A DNA stretch of 64,000 bases from Zooshikella sp050749885 (GTDB lineage: Bacteria > Pseudomonadota > Gammaproteobacteria > Pseudomonadales > Zooshikellaceae), in assembly GCF_050749885.1 (NCBI RefSeq), contig NZ_JBOIUB010000004.1:438678-502677 (forward strand), written 5' to 3'. Below the pieces are notes generated by a model. The model had not been told where the DNA came from. It was given only the letters and a program-made list of their open reading frames with translations, and searched no databases. Below, piece by piece: positions 27,754 to 35,634 of the stretch. Both the position numbers and the translations under genes were made by a program. The first letter of the stretch is position 1, and each line of letters starts with the position of its first letter.

Positions 27754-28935
27754 ATGAGAGAACAAATTATTACCTCATTATTAGATACTGATTTATATAA
27801 ATTCACCATGCAACAGGCTATGTTGCATCAATACCCTAATACTGATGTTGTTGCTAAGTTTAAATGCCGTAGTCCTATTGACTTAAAAGGGTTACTCCCT
27901 GAATTACGTGAACAAGTGATGGCGTTAGCAGGCTTAACGTTTAAACAGGATGAGATACGTTTTTTAAAACAGTTGCCGTATTTGAAACCTGATTTTGTTG
28001 ATTTTTTAGCAACCTTTAAGCTACAGGCTCACTATATAAATGTGGGTATTGAAGATGGTCAGCTTGCGGTCACTGTTGCGGGTCCTTGGGTTCAAGTAAC
28101 GCATTTTGAGATTTATCTGTTGGCCATTATCAGTGAATTATATAGTCGTAAGTATTACTCAACAGTATCTATTGATGAAGGTAGACAGAGACTTTATCAA
28201 AAAATAAAGCGAATTAAGCAAGCGGAACCTGAAGCTGGTCGGTTTGGTTTTAAGTTAGTTGACTTCGGAACGCGTCGGCGATTTAGCCGGAATTGGCATT
28301 ATGAAGTTGTTGACGTGTTAAAGCACGAATTGCCAGACCTTTTTATTGGCACAAGTAATGTTTATCTTGCCAGAGAAATGGATATTGTGCCTATAGGTAC
28401 GATGGCACATGAATGGATTCAGGCTCATCAAGGATTAGATGTCAGGCTTGTGGATAGTCAAAAAGCAGCACTTGAAGCATGGGTGAAAGAGTATCGAGGT
28501 GAACTCGGTATTGCTTTAACAGACACAATTAGCATGCAGGCCTTTTTACGTGACTTTGACCGTTATCTGGCAAAAGTGTTTGATGGTTTACGGCATGACT
28601 CTGGAGACCCCATACGATGGGGAGAGCAGGCTTTAGCACATTATAAAGCGCTTGATATAGACCCTAAAACCAAACAACTGGTTTTTAGTGATGGGTTAGA
28701 CATCACTCAAGCACTTAATATTTATGAGCATTTTAAAGGACGGACACAAACCAGTTTTGGTGTTGGTACTCATCTAAGTCATGACTTAGGCGTGCCTGCG
28801 ATAAATATGGTATTAAAATTAGTGGAGTGTAATGGTCAACCTGTTGCAAAACTATCGGATAGCCCAGGAAAAGTCATGTGTCATGACGAAGCATTTGTGA
28901 CTTATTTAAAACAGGTATTTGCGGTTGCAGCCTAA
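27754..28935 (+). CDS. pncB: Nicotinate phosphoribosyltransferase
   Basis: This 393-residue enzyme converts nicotinate and PRPP to NaMN in the Preiss-Handler pathway. The sequence shows TDLYKFTMQQAMLHQYPNTDV at the N-terminus, FGTRRRFSR in the active site and the autophosphorylated His in LRHDSGDPIRWGEQA. Length is that of proteobacterial PncB. GAGGAGAGGTAAC precedes the ATG, 12 bp after pncA, and nadE follows within 12 bp, so the three form one operon. Confidence 0.94.
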   Translation: MREQIITSLLDTDLYKFTMQQAMLHQYPNTDVVAKFKCRSPIDLKGLLPELREQVMALAGLTFKQDEIRFLKQLPYLKPDFVDFLATFKLQAHYINVGIEDGQLAVTVAGPWVQVTHFEIYLLAIISELYSRKYYSTVSIDEGRQRLYQKIKRIKQAEPEAGRFGFKLVDFGTRRRFSRNWHYEVVDVLKHELPDLFIGTSNVYLAREMDIVPIGTMAHEWIQAHQGLDVRLVDSQKAALEAWVKEYRGELGIALTDTISMQAFLRDFDRYLAKVFDGLRHDSGDPIRWGEQALAHYKALDIDPKTKQLVFSDGLDITQALNIYEHFKGRTQTSFGVGTHLSHDLGVPAINMVLKLVECNGQPVAKLSDSPGKVMCHDEAFVTYLKQVFAVAA

Positions 28936-28947
28936 AGGAGAGTGATG

Positions 28948-30615
28948 ATGAAAGTAACTTTAGCTCAGCTTAATTATCGTATTGGGGACTTGGCCGGAAA
29001 CTGTAAAAAAATAATTGAAGTTATAAAAAAACTGGGAAATAAAACAGATTTAATTATTTTTTCAGAGCTTTGTATTACAGGGTATTACCCCTTAGATTTG
29101 CTAGATCAACCTGCGTTTATTGCAAATCAGGAAAAGTATATCGAAAAGATTAAAAAACTGTCTGAACAATATTCCTCAGGCATTATCATAGGGTTTGTGG
29201 ATCGCAACACATTTACGGGGAAACCTTATCATAATGCATTGATGTTAATTGAAAAAGGCAATTGCCGTTTTATTTATCACAAGAAACTATTACCTACTTA
29301 TAATATTTTTTCTGAAGCTCGTCATTTTGAACCTGGAAAAATACCGGGTGTTTGCCTGTTTCGTGGACGGCGGTTAGGTTTTTTAATTTGTGAAGATGGA
29401 TGGAATGATCAAGCGCCTTTTTATTATGAGAATAACCCCGTGCAGGATCTTGCACGGGAAAAGCCCGATCTAGTGGTTTCAATTAATAGTTCGCCTTCAA
29501 ATACGGGAAAACAACAAGAACGGGTTTTACGTTTTACGCATATTGCAAAACACTGTCAGGCACCTTTGGTTTATGTGAATCAAACAGGGGCTAATGATGA
29601 TATTGTTTATGACGGTGCCAGTTTTGTGTGTGATGAAAAAGGGCAAGGGGTGCTGCAACTGCCGGCATTTGAAGAGCATGTTATGACAATAGCCTTGCCT
29701 GATTCTGATCAAAAAAAATTACCCAGTATCTCTTTGCTCACCATGGATAATACGGCACTTTATTATCAGCAGCTCATTATGGGAATCAGGGATTATGTGG
29801 CTAAGTGTGGTTTTCCGGGCATTGTCATTGGTTCTTCTGGTGGTATTGATAGCGCTTTGACATTAGCGCTTGCGAAGCTAGCTGTTGGAGCCGATAAGGT
29901 TATCGCTATCACCATGCCATCGCGCTTTTCTTCAGAAGGCAGTCTACAAGACTCGGAAGCGCTTTGTGATAACTTAGGCATTAAGCTTTATACATATTCT
30001 ATTGATGATGAGTTTGCCTTATCTTTGCAATCTTTTTCGAGTGTTTTTAGTGAACCAGCAAAAGGAATTACCGCTGAAAATATCCAGGCCAGAATTCGTG
30101 GTCGAGTTTTGATGGAGTACAGTAATCAGACAGGTTATTTAGTGTTATCAACGGGTAATAAAAGTGAACTTAGCGTTGGTTATGCCACTTTATATGGCGA
30201 CATGTGTGGTGGATTAAATGCTTTGGGGGATTTGTATAAAACACAAGTTTATGCGTTAGCAAACTATTATAACGAGCTGCACCCTGAAGCTGTTATTCCT
30301 CAGGAAATTATTAATAAAGCCCCATCCGCTGAGTTGGCTGAAGATCAAAAAGACAGTGACTCGTTACCTGACTATCCAGTATTAGATGCCATTTTACAAC
30401 AATATATTGAAGGCGATTTAATTTCAGATCATGAGCGTCAACAGGCTAGTACTATCTTACAGCAGGTGTCTTCTGAAGAGATTGCGGAGGTCAAAAAGCT
30501 AGTTGACCGAGCAGAGTTTAAACGTCGCCAGGCTCCACCTATCATTCGTGTACAGCGTCGATCCTTTGGGGCTGGGCGTCAACTACCTATTAGTGGGAGC
30601 TATGAGTATTGCTGA
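28948..30615 (+). CDS. nadE: Glutamine-hydrolysing NAD+ synthase
   Basis: This 555-residue two-domain enzyme has a nitrilase-fold glutaminase (about 1-270) with the Glu in SELCITGYYP, Lys in HKKLLP and Cys in LICEDGWND. The NAD synthase domain follows, with the PP-loop SSGGIDSAL. It amidates NaAD to NAD+ using glutamine. The start is placed at the second ATG because AAAGGAG is seven bases upstream; ATG 28945 and GTG 28942 are also in frame. It is the last gene of the salvage operon, followed by a hairpin. Confidence 0.93.
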   Translation: MKVTLAQLNYRIGDLAGNCKKIIEVIKKLGNKTDLIIFSELCITGYYPLDLLDQPAFIANQEKYIEKIKKLSEQYSSGIIIGFVDRNTFTGKPYHNALMLIEKGNCRFIYHKKLLPTYNIFSEARHFEPGKIPGVCLFRGRRLGFLICEDGWNDQAPFYYENNPVQDLAREKPDLVVSINSSPSNTGKQQERVLRFTHIAKHCQAPLVYVNQTGANDDIVYDGASFVCDEKGQGVLQLPAFEEHVMTIALPDSDQKKLPSISLLTMDNTALYYQQLIMGIRDYVAKCGFPGIVIGSSGGIDSALTLALAKLAVGADKVIAITMPSRFSSEGSLQDSEALCDNLGIKLYTYSIDDEFALSLQSFSSVFSEPAKGITAENIQARIRGRVLMEYSNQTGYLVLSTGNKSELSVGYATLYGDMCGGLNALGDLYKTQVYALANYYNELHPEAVIPQEIINKAPSAELAEDQKDSDSLPDYPVLDAILQQYIEGDLISDHERQQASTILQQVSSEEIAEVKKLVDRAEFKRRQAPPIIRVQRRSFGAGRQLPISGSYEYC

Positions 30616-30656
30616 TCAACAGGGTAAGTAAGATTGACATACACTGTTGTTTTTTG

Positions 30657-30693
30657 AAGCCAGCTACTTGTTGCGAGAGTGTAACTGGCTTTT
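30657..30693 (+). terminator. Terminator after nadE
   Basis: AAGCCAG-TAC pairs with GTA-CTGGCTTTT, with a 13-nt loop and one bulge. A short T-run follows the right arm. It lies 42 bp past the nadE stop. Confidence 0.6.
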
Positions 30694-30741
30694 GAGGGTA
30701 AGTATCAGGTTAAGGTTTAACCTGTACTTTTATATCGCGCA

Positions 30742-31323
30742 TTATTCTGCAAAATTCTTCGCAGCAAACTCCCAATTTACCAAAGCCCAAAATGCTTTCA
30801 GGTAGTCGGGGCGAGAGTTACGATAGTCGATGTAGTAGGCATGTTCCCACAAATCAACAGTTAACAGAGGTTTTTGGTGAGTCGTCAAAGGGGTAGCGGC
30901 ATTGCTGGTGTTCACAATTTCTACACTACCATCTTCATTTTTTACTAGCCATGTCCAGGCAGAACCAAAGTTATTAGCTGCACGATCATTCCACTGTGCT
31001 TTAAATTCTTCAAATGAACCAAATGCTTTATTGATTGCATCAGCAAGTTCACCTGTTGGCTCACCACCACCATTAGGGCTTAGACAGTGCCAGTAGAATG
31101 TGTGGTTCCAAATTTGTGCTGCATTGTTGAACATACCACCTTCAGCATGTTTAACAATGTATTCCAGATCTTTACCTTCTAGTGCTGTGCCTGGCAGTAA
31201 ACCATTTAATTTATCAACGTAAGTCTTATGGTGTTTGCCATAATGGTAGTTGAGGGTTTCCTCAGAGATATGAGGTTCAAGTGCATTGCGCTCATAAGGT
31301 AAAGCAGGTAGTTCGATAGCCAT
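30742..31323 (-). CDS. sodB: Iron superoxide dismutase
   Basis: This 193-residue Fe/Mn-SOD has ligands His27, His74 and the DLWEHAYY pair near the C-terminus. The AAQIWNHTFYWHC segment with Gln70 is the Fe-SOD pattern. No signal peptide, so cytoplasmic. TTGGAGTAGC precedes the ATG. A 19-bp perfect palindrome lies 45 bp upstream of the start (31368-31416). Confidence 0.94.
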   Translation of the reverse strand: MAIELPALPYERNALEPHISEETLNYHYGKHHKTYVDKLNGLLPGTALEGKDLEYIVKHAEGGMFNNAAQIWNHTFYWHCLSPNGGGEPTGELADAINKAFGSFEEFKAQWNDRAANNFGSAWTWLVKNEDGSVEIVNTSNAATPLTTHQKPLLTVDLWEHAYYIDYRNSRPDYLKAFWALVNWEFAAKNFAE

Positions 31324-31367
31324 ATGCTACTCCAATTATCTCATCATTAGGTGCTAATCAATTACGG

Positions 31368-31416
31368 ATTGCCTAAACTACAGTTACAAAAATACGTTAA
31401 CTGTAGTTTAGGCAAT
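31368..31416. repeat. 19-bp perfect inverted repeat upstream of sodB
   Basis: Arms ATTGCCTAAACTACAGTTA and its exact reverse complement are separated by 11 nt. It ends 45 bp from the sodB start, with no T-run beside it on either strand. It may be an mRNA leader hairpin, operator, or inserted palindromic element. Confidence 0.75.
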
Positions 31417-31523
31417 AAGGTCTTCCCTTTAAGAAAGTTATTATAGAGAGGTATTTTAATATTCCTCTTTACTCAGATACGTGTATACCTTTGCTTTGGG
31501 TATATTGCCGTATAGGAGGTCAC

Positions 31524-31649
31524 ATGATGTTACCCGTAAAACATTCATTTAGGGAGTCAGTTTTTATGCAAACTTATGTTGTTACTAATACCCCCTGGTT
31601 GTGGGTATTAGTTAAAACGCTAAAGGCTAAGTTCAATACCGTTGCTTAA
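31524..31649 (+). CDS. Small ORF, 41 residues, unknown
   Basis: Starting MMLPVKHSFRES and ending KAKFNTVA, this frame has a strong AGGAGG at 31514-31519, well spaced for either of two successive ATGs. It lies alone in a 489-bp gap between sodB and the reductase gene. The middle (TNTPWLWVLVK) is hydrophobic and basic, so a membrane-associated microprotein is possible. Not recognised. Coding status rests on the ribosome binding site alone. Confidence 0.45.
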   Translation: MMLPVKHSFRESVFMQTYVVTNTPWLWVLVKTLKAKFNTVA

Positions 31650-31812
31650 AAAACCTATATTGTCTGAAAAATAAACATTAAGCAGTACATTATAGTTTAT
31701 GCTGCAATCTTAGCATTTTGCCCATTGCCTATCTACGTGATTCGTGTGTGGTTATTTGTACACTTCATTCAGTATGTCCTGTTTGCTGGTATGGGGTTTA
31801 GTGTGAGACTTT

Positions 31813-32937
31813 TCAAGAGGGTAATTGAGTAGTAATACGAATATTGGATGTGTTGGGAAGGCTTTCTACACAGTTTCGCCCCATAAGTTGTGAGGGGGTG
31901 AAATATCCTCCATCACCGGCATAATTTAGTAGAAACTGCAGGGCAAGTAATACCCCTGCAACCGTTAAATCGTAGCCATCAGCGGCTTTCAAAGACGCTC
32001 GCTTAACCAGCCCGGCTGAGTTCTTAACTTCCCCCCAGAAATAAGTGACACTTTGCTGACGTTCTACAGGGGTTGGTGTTTGAAAACGTGAAGATATAAG
32101 CAGGTAAGCAAGTTTTTTAAGCCAAGGTAACTTAAGTAGACTTCTAAACCAGCGTAAACGTTTCAGCCAAGGAAGATGCTCAGGATCGATAGGGTAAAGA
32201 CACTCAATGTTGGGGATTTGAGTACTGAAATACGCTGAAGCTAAATCTCCCCATGGAATAGCCGTTACCATCTTTTCGCTTTGTTTATCATCAAAACGAC
32301 GCATATGATAGCCAAAGGGTACTGGCGTAAGCAGGCCATTTTGTCTTATCAGACAGCCATTCGCGACAACATTGTAAAGCGTTTTAACAGAGCCTGGGCT
32401 TAGTTTGCCATGTACTTCAAAACCTAAGGATAAGGAAATGGCATCAGGTAAGGCATGCTTCAAGGTTGCTGCAATACAGTCAGTGGGGATGACATCAAAG
32501 CCTACGCCAGGACATAAGACAACACCAGTCTCCTGTGCTTTGGTATGGAAGCGTTGCACATTGACGAGAGTCGTTAAGTCGCCATTGATATCTAAATAGT
32601 GTACAGCATTTGCGAGGCAGCTTTGGATAATTGCACTCGTGTCTTGGGGGAATGGTCCTGCACAGTTGATTAGAACATCAACATCGTTAAGCTGTTCACT
32701 GGCCTCGTCGGCTTTTAAAATATTAAAAATACGATAAGAGCAGCCAAGTTCAGTCGCTAAGGGTACAATAAACTGCTCTTGTCGCCCTGCAAGGATGGGG
32801 GATAATCCAAGCGCATGTGCTTTACGAGCTACTAAGGTCCCTGTGTAGCCATTTGCGCCATACAACAAACACTTTCTACCACTCAGTAGTTCCTTAAAGT
32901 CGCTATGCGACAATTGTTCCAGAGATTTTCGGAACAC
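31813..32937 (-). CDS. Saccharopine dehydrogenase-like NAD(P)-binding reductase
   Basis: This 374-residue protein has an N-terminal Rossmann domain with LLYGANGYTGTLVARKA at about 24-40. LINCAGPFPQ and VLCPGVGFDVIPTDCIA follow. The pattern matches the trans-acting enoyl reductase/saccharopine dehydrogenase-like family, known from lipid and polyketide reductases. Substrate unknown. No signal or membrane helix is evident. It has no co-directional neighbour within 400 bp, so it seems to be monocistronic. Confidence 0.78.
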   Translation of the reverse strand: MFRKSLEQLSHSDFKELLSGRKCLLYGANGYTGTLVARKAHALGLSPILAGRQEQFIVPLATELGCSYRIFNILKADEASEQLNDVDVLINCAGPFPQDTSAIIQSCLANAVHYLDINGDLTTLVNVQRFHTKAQETGVVLCPGVGFDVIPTDCIAATLKHALPDAISLSLGFEVHGKLSPGSVKTLYNVVANGCLIRQNGLLTPVPFGYHMRRFDDKQSEKMVTAIPWGDLASAYFSTQIPNIECLYPIDPEHLPWLKRLRWFRSLLKLPWLKKLAYLLISSRFQTPTPVERQQSVTYFWGEVKNSAGLVKRASLKAADGYDLTVAGVLLALQFLLNYAGDGGYFTPSQLMGRNCVESLPNTSNIRITTQLPS

Positions 32938-33026
32938 TGTGAAATCTCCTAAATTATCTTGTAGTGTTACCTTGGCGCGAGTGCAATCTTATGATTCATT
33001 TTGCTTTTCATCATGGCACGTTACCA

Positions 33027-33040
33027 GAGAATCATTATCA
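33027..33040 (-). promoter_or_regulatory. Candidate Fur box half
   Basis: GAGAATCATTATCA, read on the minus strand as TGATAATGATTCTC, matches the left part of the Fur consensus well and the right part weakly. It lies between the divergent reductase and coiled-coil genes. Confidence 0.35.
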
Positions 33041-33138
33041 AAGGTTTAGGCAGCTAATGCCAGTACTTGGGTTAAGTACTGCATTACACTACAATCAGCG
33101 GTACAGTATTTATTGAGTAACTATTGAGCATCAACTGT

Positions 33139-34020
33139 ATGAGTAGACACCTTGAAGACATCGATGACGATCTGCCTAGTATGGCAATTGCTAGGGACGA
33201 TATTGCTGACCGTGCAATTCATCGACGCTCACCAGGTAAGGTTAATCAACCTGAAGTTAAGACACGCACCAATCCTTTTTGGGTTTTACTGTTACTGGTT
33301 TTAGTCGTAGTTGTATCTGGTGGTGGATTTTTGGGTTATCAGCAGCTGACAGTGTTACGAGCTGAGTTGAATACCACAAAGCAAGCTTATGACCAAGCAC
33401 TTCAGCAATTGCAGGATGTGACAGGTAAAGTATCAGAGACTGATGCATCTATTACGGAATCTGGCAGCAAAATTCAGCAGGCCATTGATCAAATTCAAAT
33501 AGATTTAAAGCTTGCTCATTCAGAAATTCGTAAGCTATGGGACTTATCAAATAAGCGTAATAAGCCTGCTATTGCTAAAGTGACTGAGCAGCTGGCTCAG
33601 CAAGAAAAAAGCTTAGCAGAACTAAAACCTGTATCCAATCAGCTAAAACAAACCAATCAGTCGCTGCAGGCACTTGAAAAAAGCTATAAACAAATTTCTG
33701 CTGATGCTCAACAGGCCAAAAAGAGCGTTCAGCAAGTGCAGGCTTTACAAAAGGCGCTTTCAAGTTTGGAGAGTAAGTTACAATCATTGTCTAGCCAAGT
33801 GTCAGTTGCCAGTACTGAGCAATTAGCAACTCAGGCTGCGTTACAAGAGCAACTTGCTCAGCTCGACAAGCAGGTTTCTGGCAAGCAGTTACAGTCTGAT
33901 GTAGCCGCCAAATTGAAAAATGTCGATGAATCGATTCGCTCGATTGATGCTTTCCGCCGCCAGGTTAATAGCCAGTTATTAGCACTCAAAAATGAAGTGC
34001 GACAGTTACGTAATCGTTAA
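33139..34020 (+). CDS. Single-pass membrane protein with long coiled coil
   Basis: This is a 293-residue protein not assigned to a family. The acidic N-terminus lies before one membrane helix (about 53-72, LLLLVLVVVVSGGGFLGY). After it comes about 200 residues of Gln/Lys/Leu-rich heptad-like sequence, clearly coiled coil, ending in a basic tail. It probably has a short cytoplasmic part and a periplasmic coiled coil. The start is set at ATG 33139; an in-frame TTG at 33124 is weaker, and no clear RBS is seen for either. A hairpin follows the stop. Confidence 0.7.
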   Translation: MSRHLEDIDDDLPSMAIARDDIADRAIHRRSPGKVNQPEVKTRTNPFWVLLLLVLVVVVSGGGFLGYQQLTVLRAELNTTKQAYDQALQQLQDVTGKVSETDASITESGSKIQQAIDQIQIDLKLAHSEIRKLWDLSNKRNKPAIAKVTEQLAQQEKSLAELKPVSNQLKQTNQSLQALEKSYKQISADAQQAKKSVQQVQALQKALSSLESKLQSLSSQVSVASTEQLATQAALQEQLAQLDKQVSGKQLQSDVAAKLKNVDESIRSIDAFRRQVNSQLLALKNEVRQLRNR

Positions 34021-34021
34021 C

Positions 34022-34040
34022 AGGGCCTGTATAAGGCCCT
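34022..34040 (+). terminator. Short hairpin after the coiled-coil gene
   Basis: Perfect AGGGCCT / AGGCCCT arms with a 5-nt loop begin one base past the stop codon. No T-run follows, so it may be a weak terminator or a 3' stabiliser. Confidence 0.45.
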
Positions 34041-34530
34041 CACCCTATAGTTTATCGTCTTTATACCCTTCGTTATGGATTTATCTGGAGTACTATTGCT
34101 GACGTATAGGAACGTGAAGTACTAAAATGCTAAATCAAGTCACAGTTCTTAGTTATAAGACATCACAGCATATCAATCGGATAGCGATATAATCCTCTGA
34201 TAGCTCTATCACGCCAAGTGAGTCAACTCAAAGTGAATAGAGTAGGATGGCTACGTTTTTAAGAAAAATGATAGAGTAACCCAGTGATAAAGTTACAGTT
34301 TGCTAGTATTTTAGTGACAGAAAACAGTTTTCACTGGTAATTAGCTAATGGCACCAAGCGGTGTTGTATTATCCGGGGTAACAAGTTGCTAATTTTAGTG
34401 TTGCTGAGCAAGGTTGCTTGGGTATAGCGTAACGCATTGCTGTATCCATAGCTTCATCAGTTATGAAGCAACATTCTGCTTCTTGTTGTATTAGCAGTAA
34501 ATAATAAATGCTATTTGAGAGTGTGTTGCA
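34041..34530. other. 490-bp region with no gene seen
   Basis: The gap upstream of the lipoprotein contains a partial copy of the ATACCC repeat at 34063-34079 and only very short frames. A promoter for the lipoprotein should lie here, but I see no strong consensus. Confidence 0.5.
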
Positions 34531-35610
34531 ATGCTGAAGTTGTCACAGAGTTGTTTGTTACTGCTGAGTGTGTTGTTGGTGGGGTGTGGATCGCAAGGCA
34601 CTCGTTCTGGAGGAGGATTTTCCTCTGTAAGTCCTGAAGATGCTCCATTTGATTATAAAGGTGATGATTACGCAAAACGTTTAGGTGCCTATGAAGCACA
34701 GTTTAAGCGGCCTCATCAGTGGCTGACAGGAGGGAATGGGCAATATTACTTTGCTTTCTTTGATGCAGCAGGCCAACCAACGGGATTAACGAACACACAA
34801 CTCAGTCAAGCCAGTCGTGTTGTTAAATCGCAACTTATTGCTAAACCTTACGCAGTTGCTACTTTTTTCATACCTTCTGGTGATCATCAGCTCATTAAAC
34901 GTTTGTTAAAGCAGCAAAAAGGACTGCTAACACCAGCTTATAAATTAACGGATGAGCTGGAAATTATTCCTGATATTGATCGCACAACACGTTTATTTCA
35001 CGAATATCGTAATAATTATGGCTTACGGTTAGTGTCCTTAAAAAACACTTTGAAATATCACGTTAGATTTGTTGCAAGTGTGGAAAGTCAGTGTCCCACA
35101 CGAGAGTCAGAAGGTATTACCAGCTGTGTTATGCAAAGCTGGATGCTATCAAATAGTTTAAGTAATGTTTTTAATACAGATAACCCTTATAACGTTACAT
35201 TGTTGAACCGACTGTTAAATCAAGAGTGGCCTAAATTGGGTTACATTATACTTAATGATCAACCTGTCGTAGAGTCACCAGCAGTGGTTAACATGAAGTT
35301 TGCAAACAGTTCCAAATCAATGAAGCAAGCTACACCTGCTAAGCGTGCTCAAGAAATAAAACCTTATTGGAATCGAAGCCGTTGGGACATTGTTATTGTT
35401 AAAAATTCTGACCAGAGTAGGCGAGAGCTTGCGGAGAGAATGACTGAAGAAAGTGCTTATTGTGAGGTTAAACTCCTCCCATTGGAAGCGCTTGATCAAT
35501 ATAATCCTGCTACAGCACCCAACATTTATGCGCGAGAAAAAGCTAAGCAATTTACTGACAATATTGCACAGCAGTTTTGTGGTAAAGTGATTCAGCAGCT
35601 GGCTCGATAA
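34531..35610 (+). CDS. Lipoprotein of unknown function (359 residues)
   Basis: The signal peptide ends in the lipobox LVGC (Cys19). A Gly/Ser linker and a mature domain with several Cys (SQCPTRESEGITSC) follow; the Cys pair may form a disulfide. The C-terminal part is alpha-helical and basic. I do not recognise the family. It converges on the pseudokinase gene with 24 bp between stops. With the FHA and PEGA proteins nearby, an envelope signalling role is possible, but this is inference from position only. Confidence 0.65.
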   Translation: MLKLSQSCLLLLSVLLVGCGSQGTRSGGGFSSVSPEDAPFDYKGDDYAKRLGAYEAQFKRPHQWLTGGNGQYYFAFFDAAGQPTGLTNTQLSQASRVVKSQLIAKPYAVATFFIPSGDHQLIKRLLKQQKGLLTPAYKLTDELEIIPDIDRTTRLFHEYRNNYGLRLVSLKNTLKYHVRFVASVESQCPTRESEGITSCVMQSWMLSNSLSNVFNTDNPYNVTLLNRLLNQEWPKLGYIILNDQPVVESPAVVNMKFANSSKSMKQATPAKRAQEIKPYWNRSRWDIVIVKNSDQSRRELAERMTEESAYCEVKLLPLEALDQYNPATAPNIYAREKAKQFTDNIAQQFCGKVIQQLAR

Positions 35611-35634
35611 AATAAGAAAGGAATATGTGCTTGA

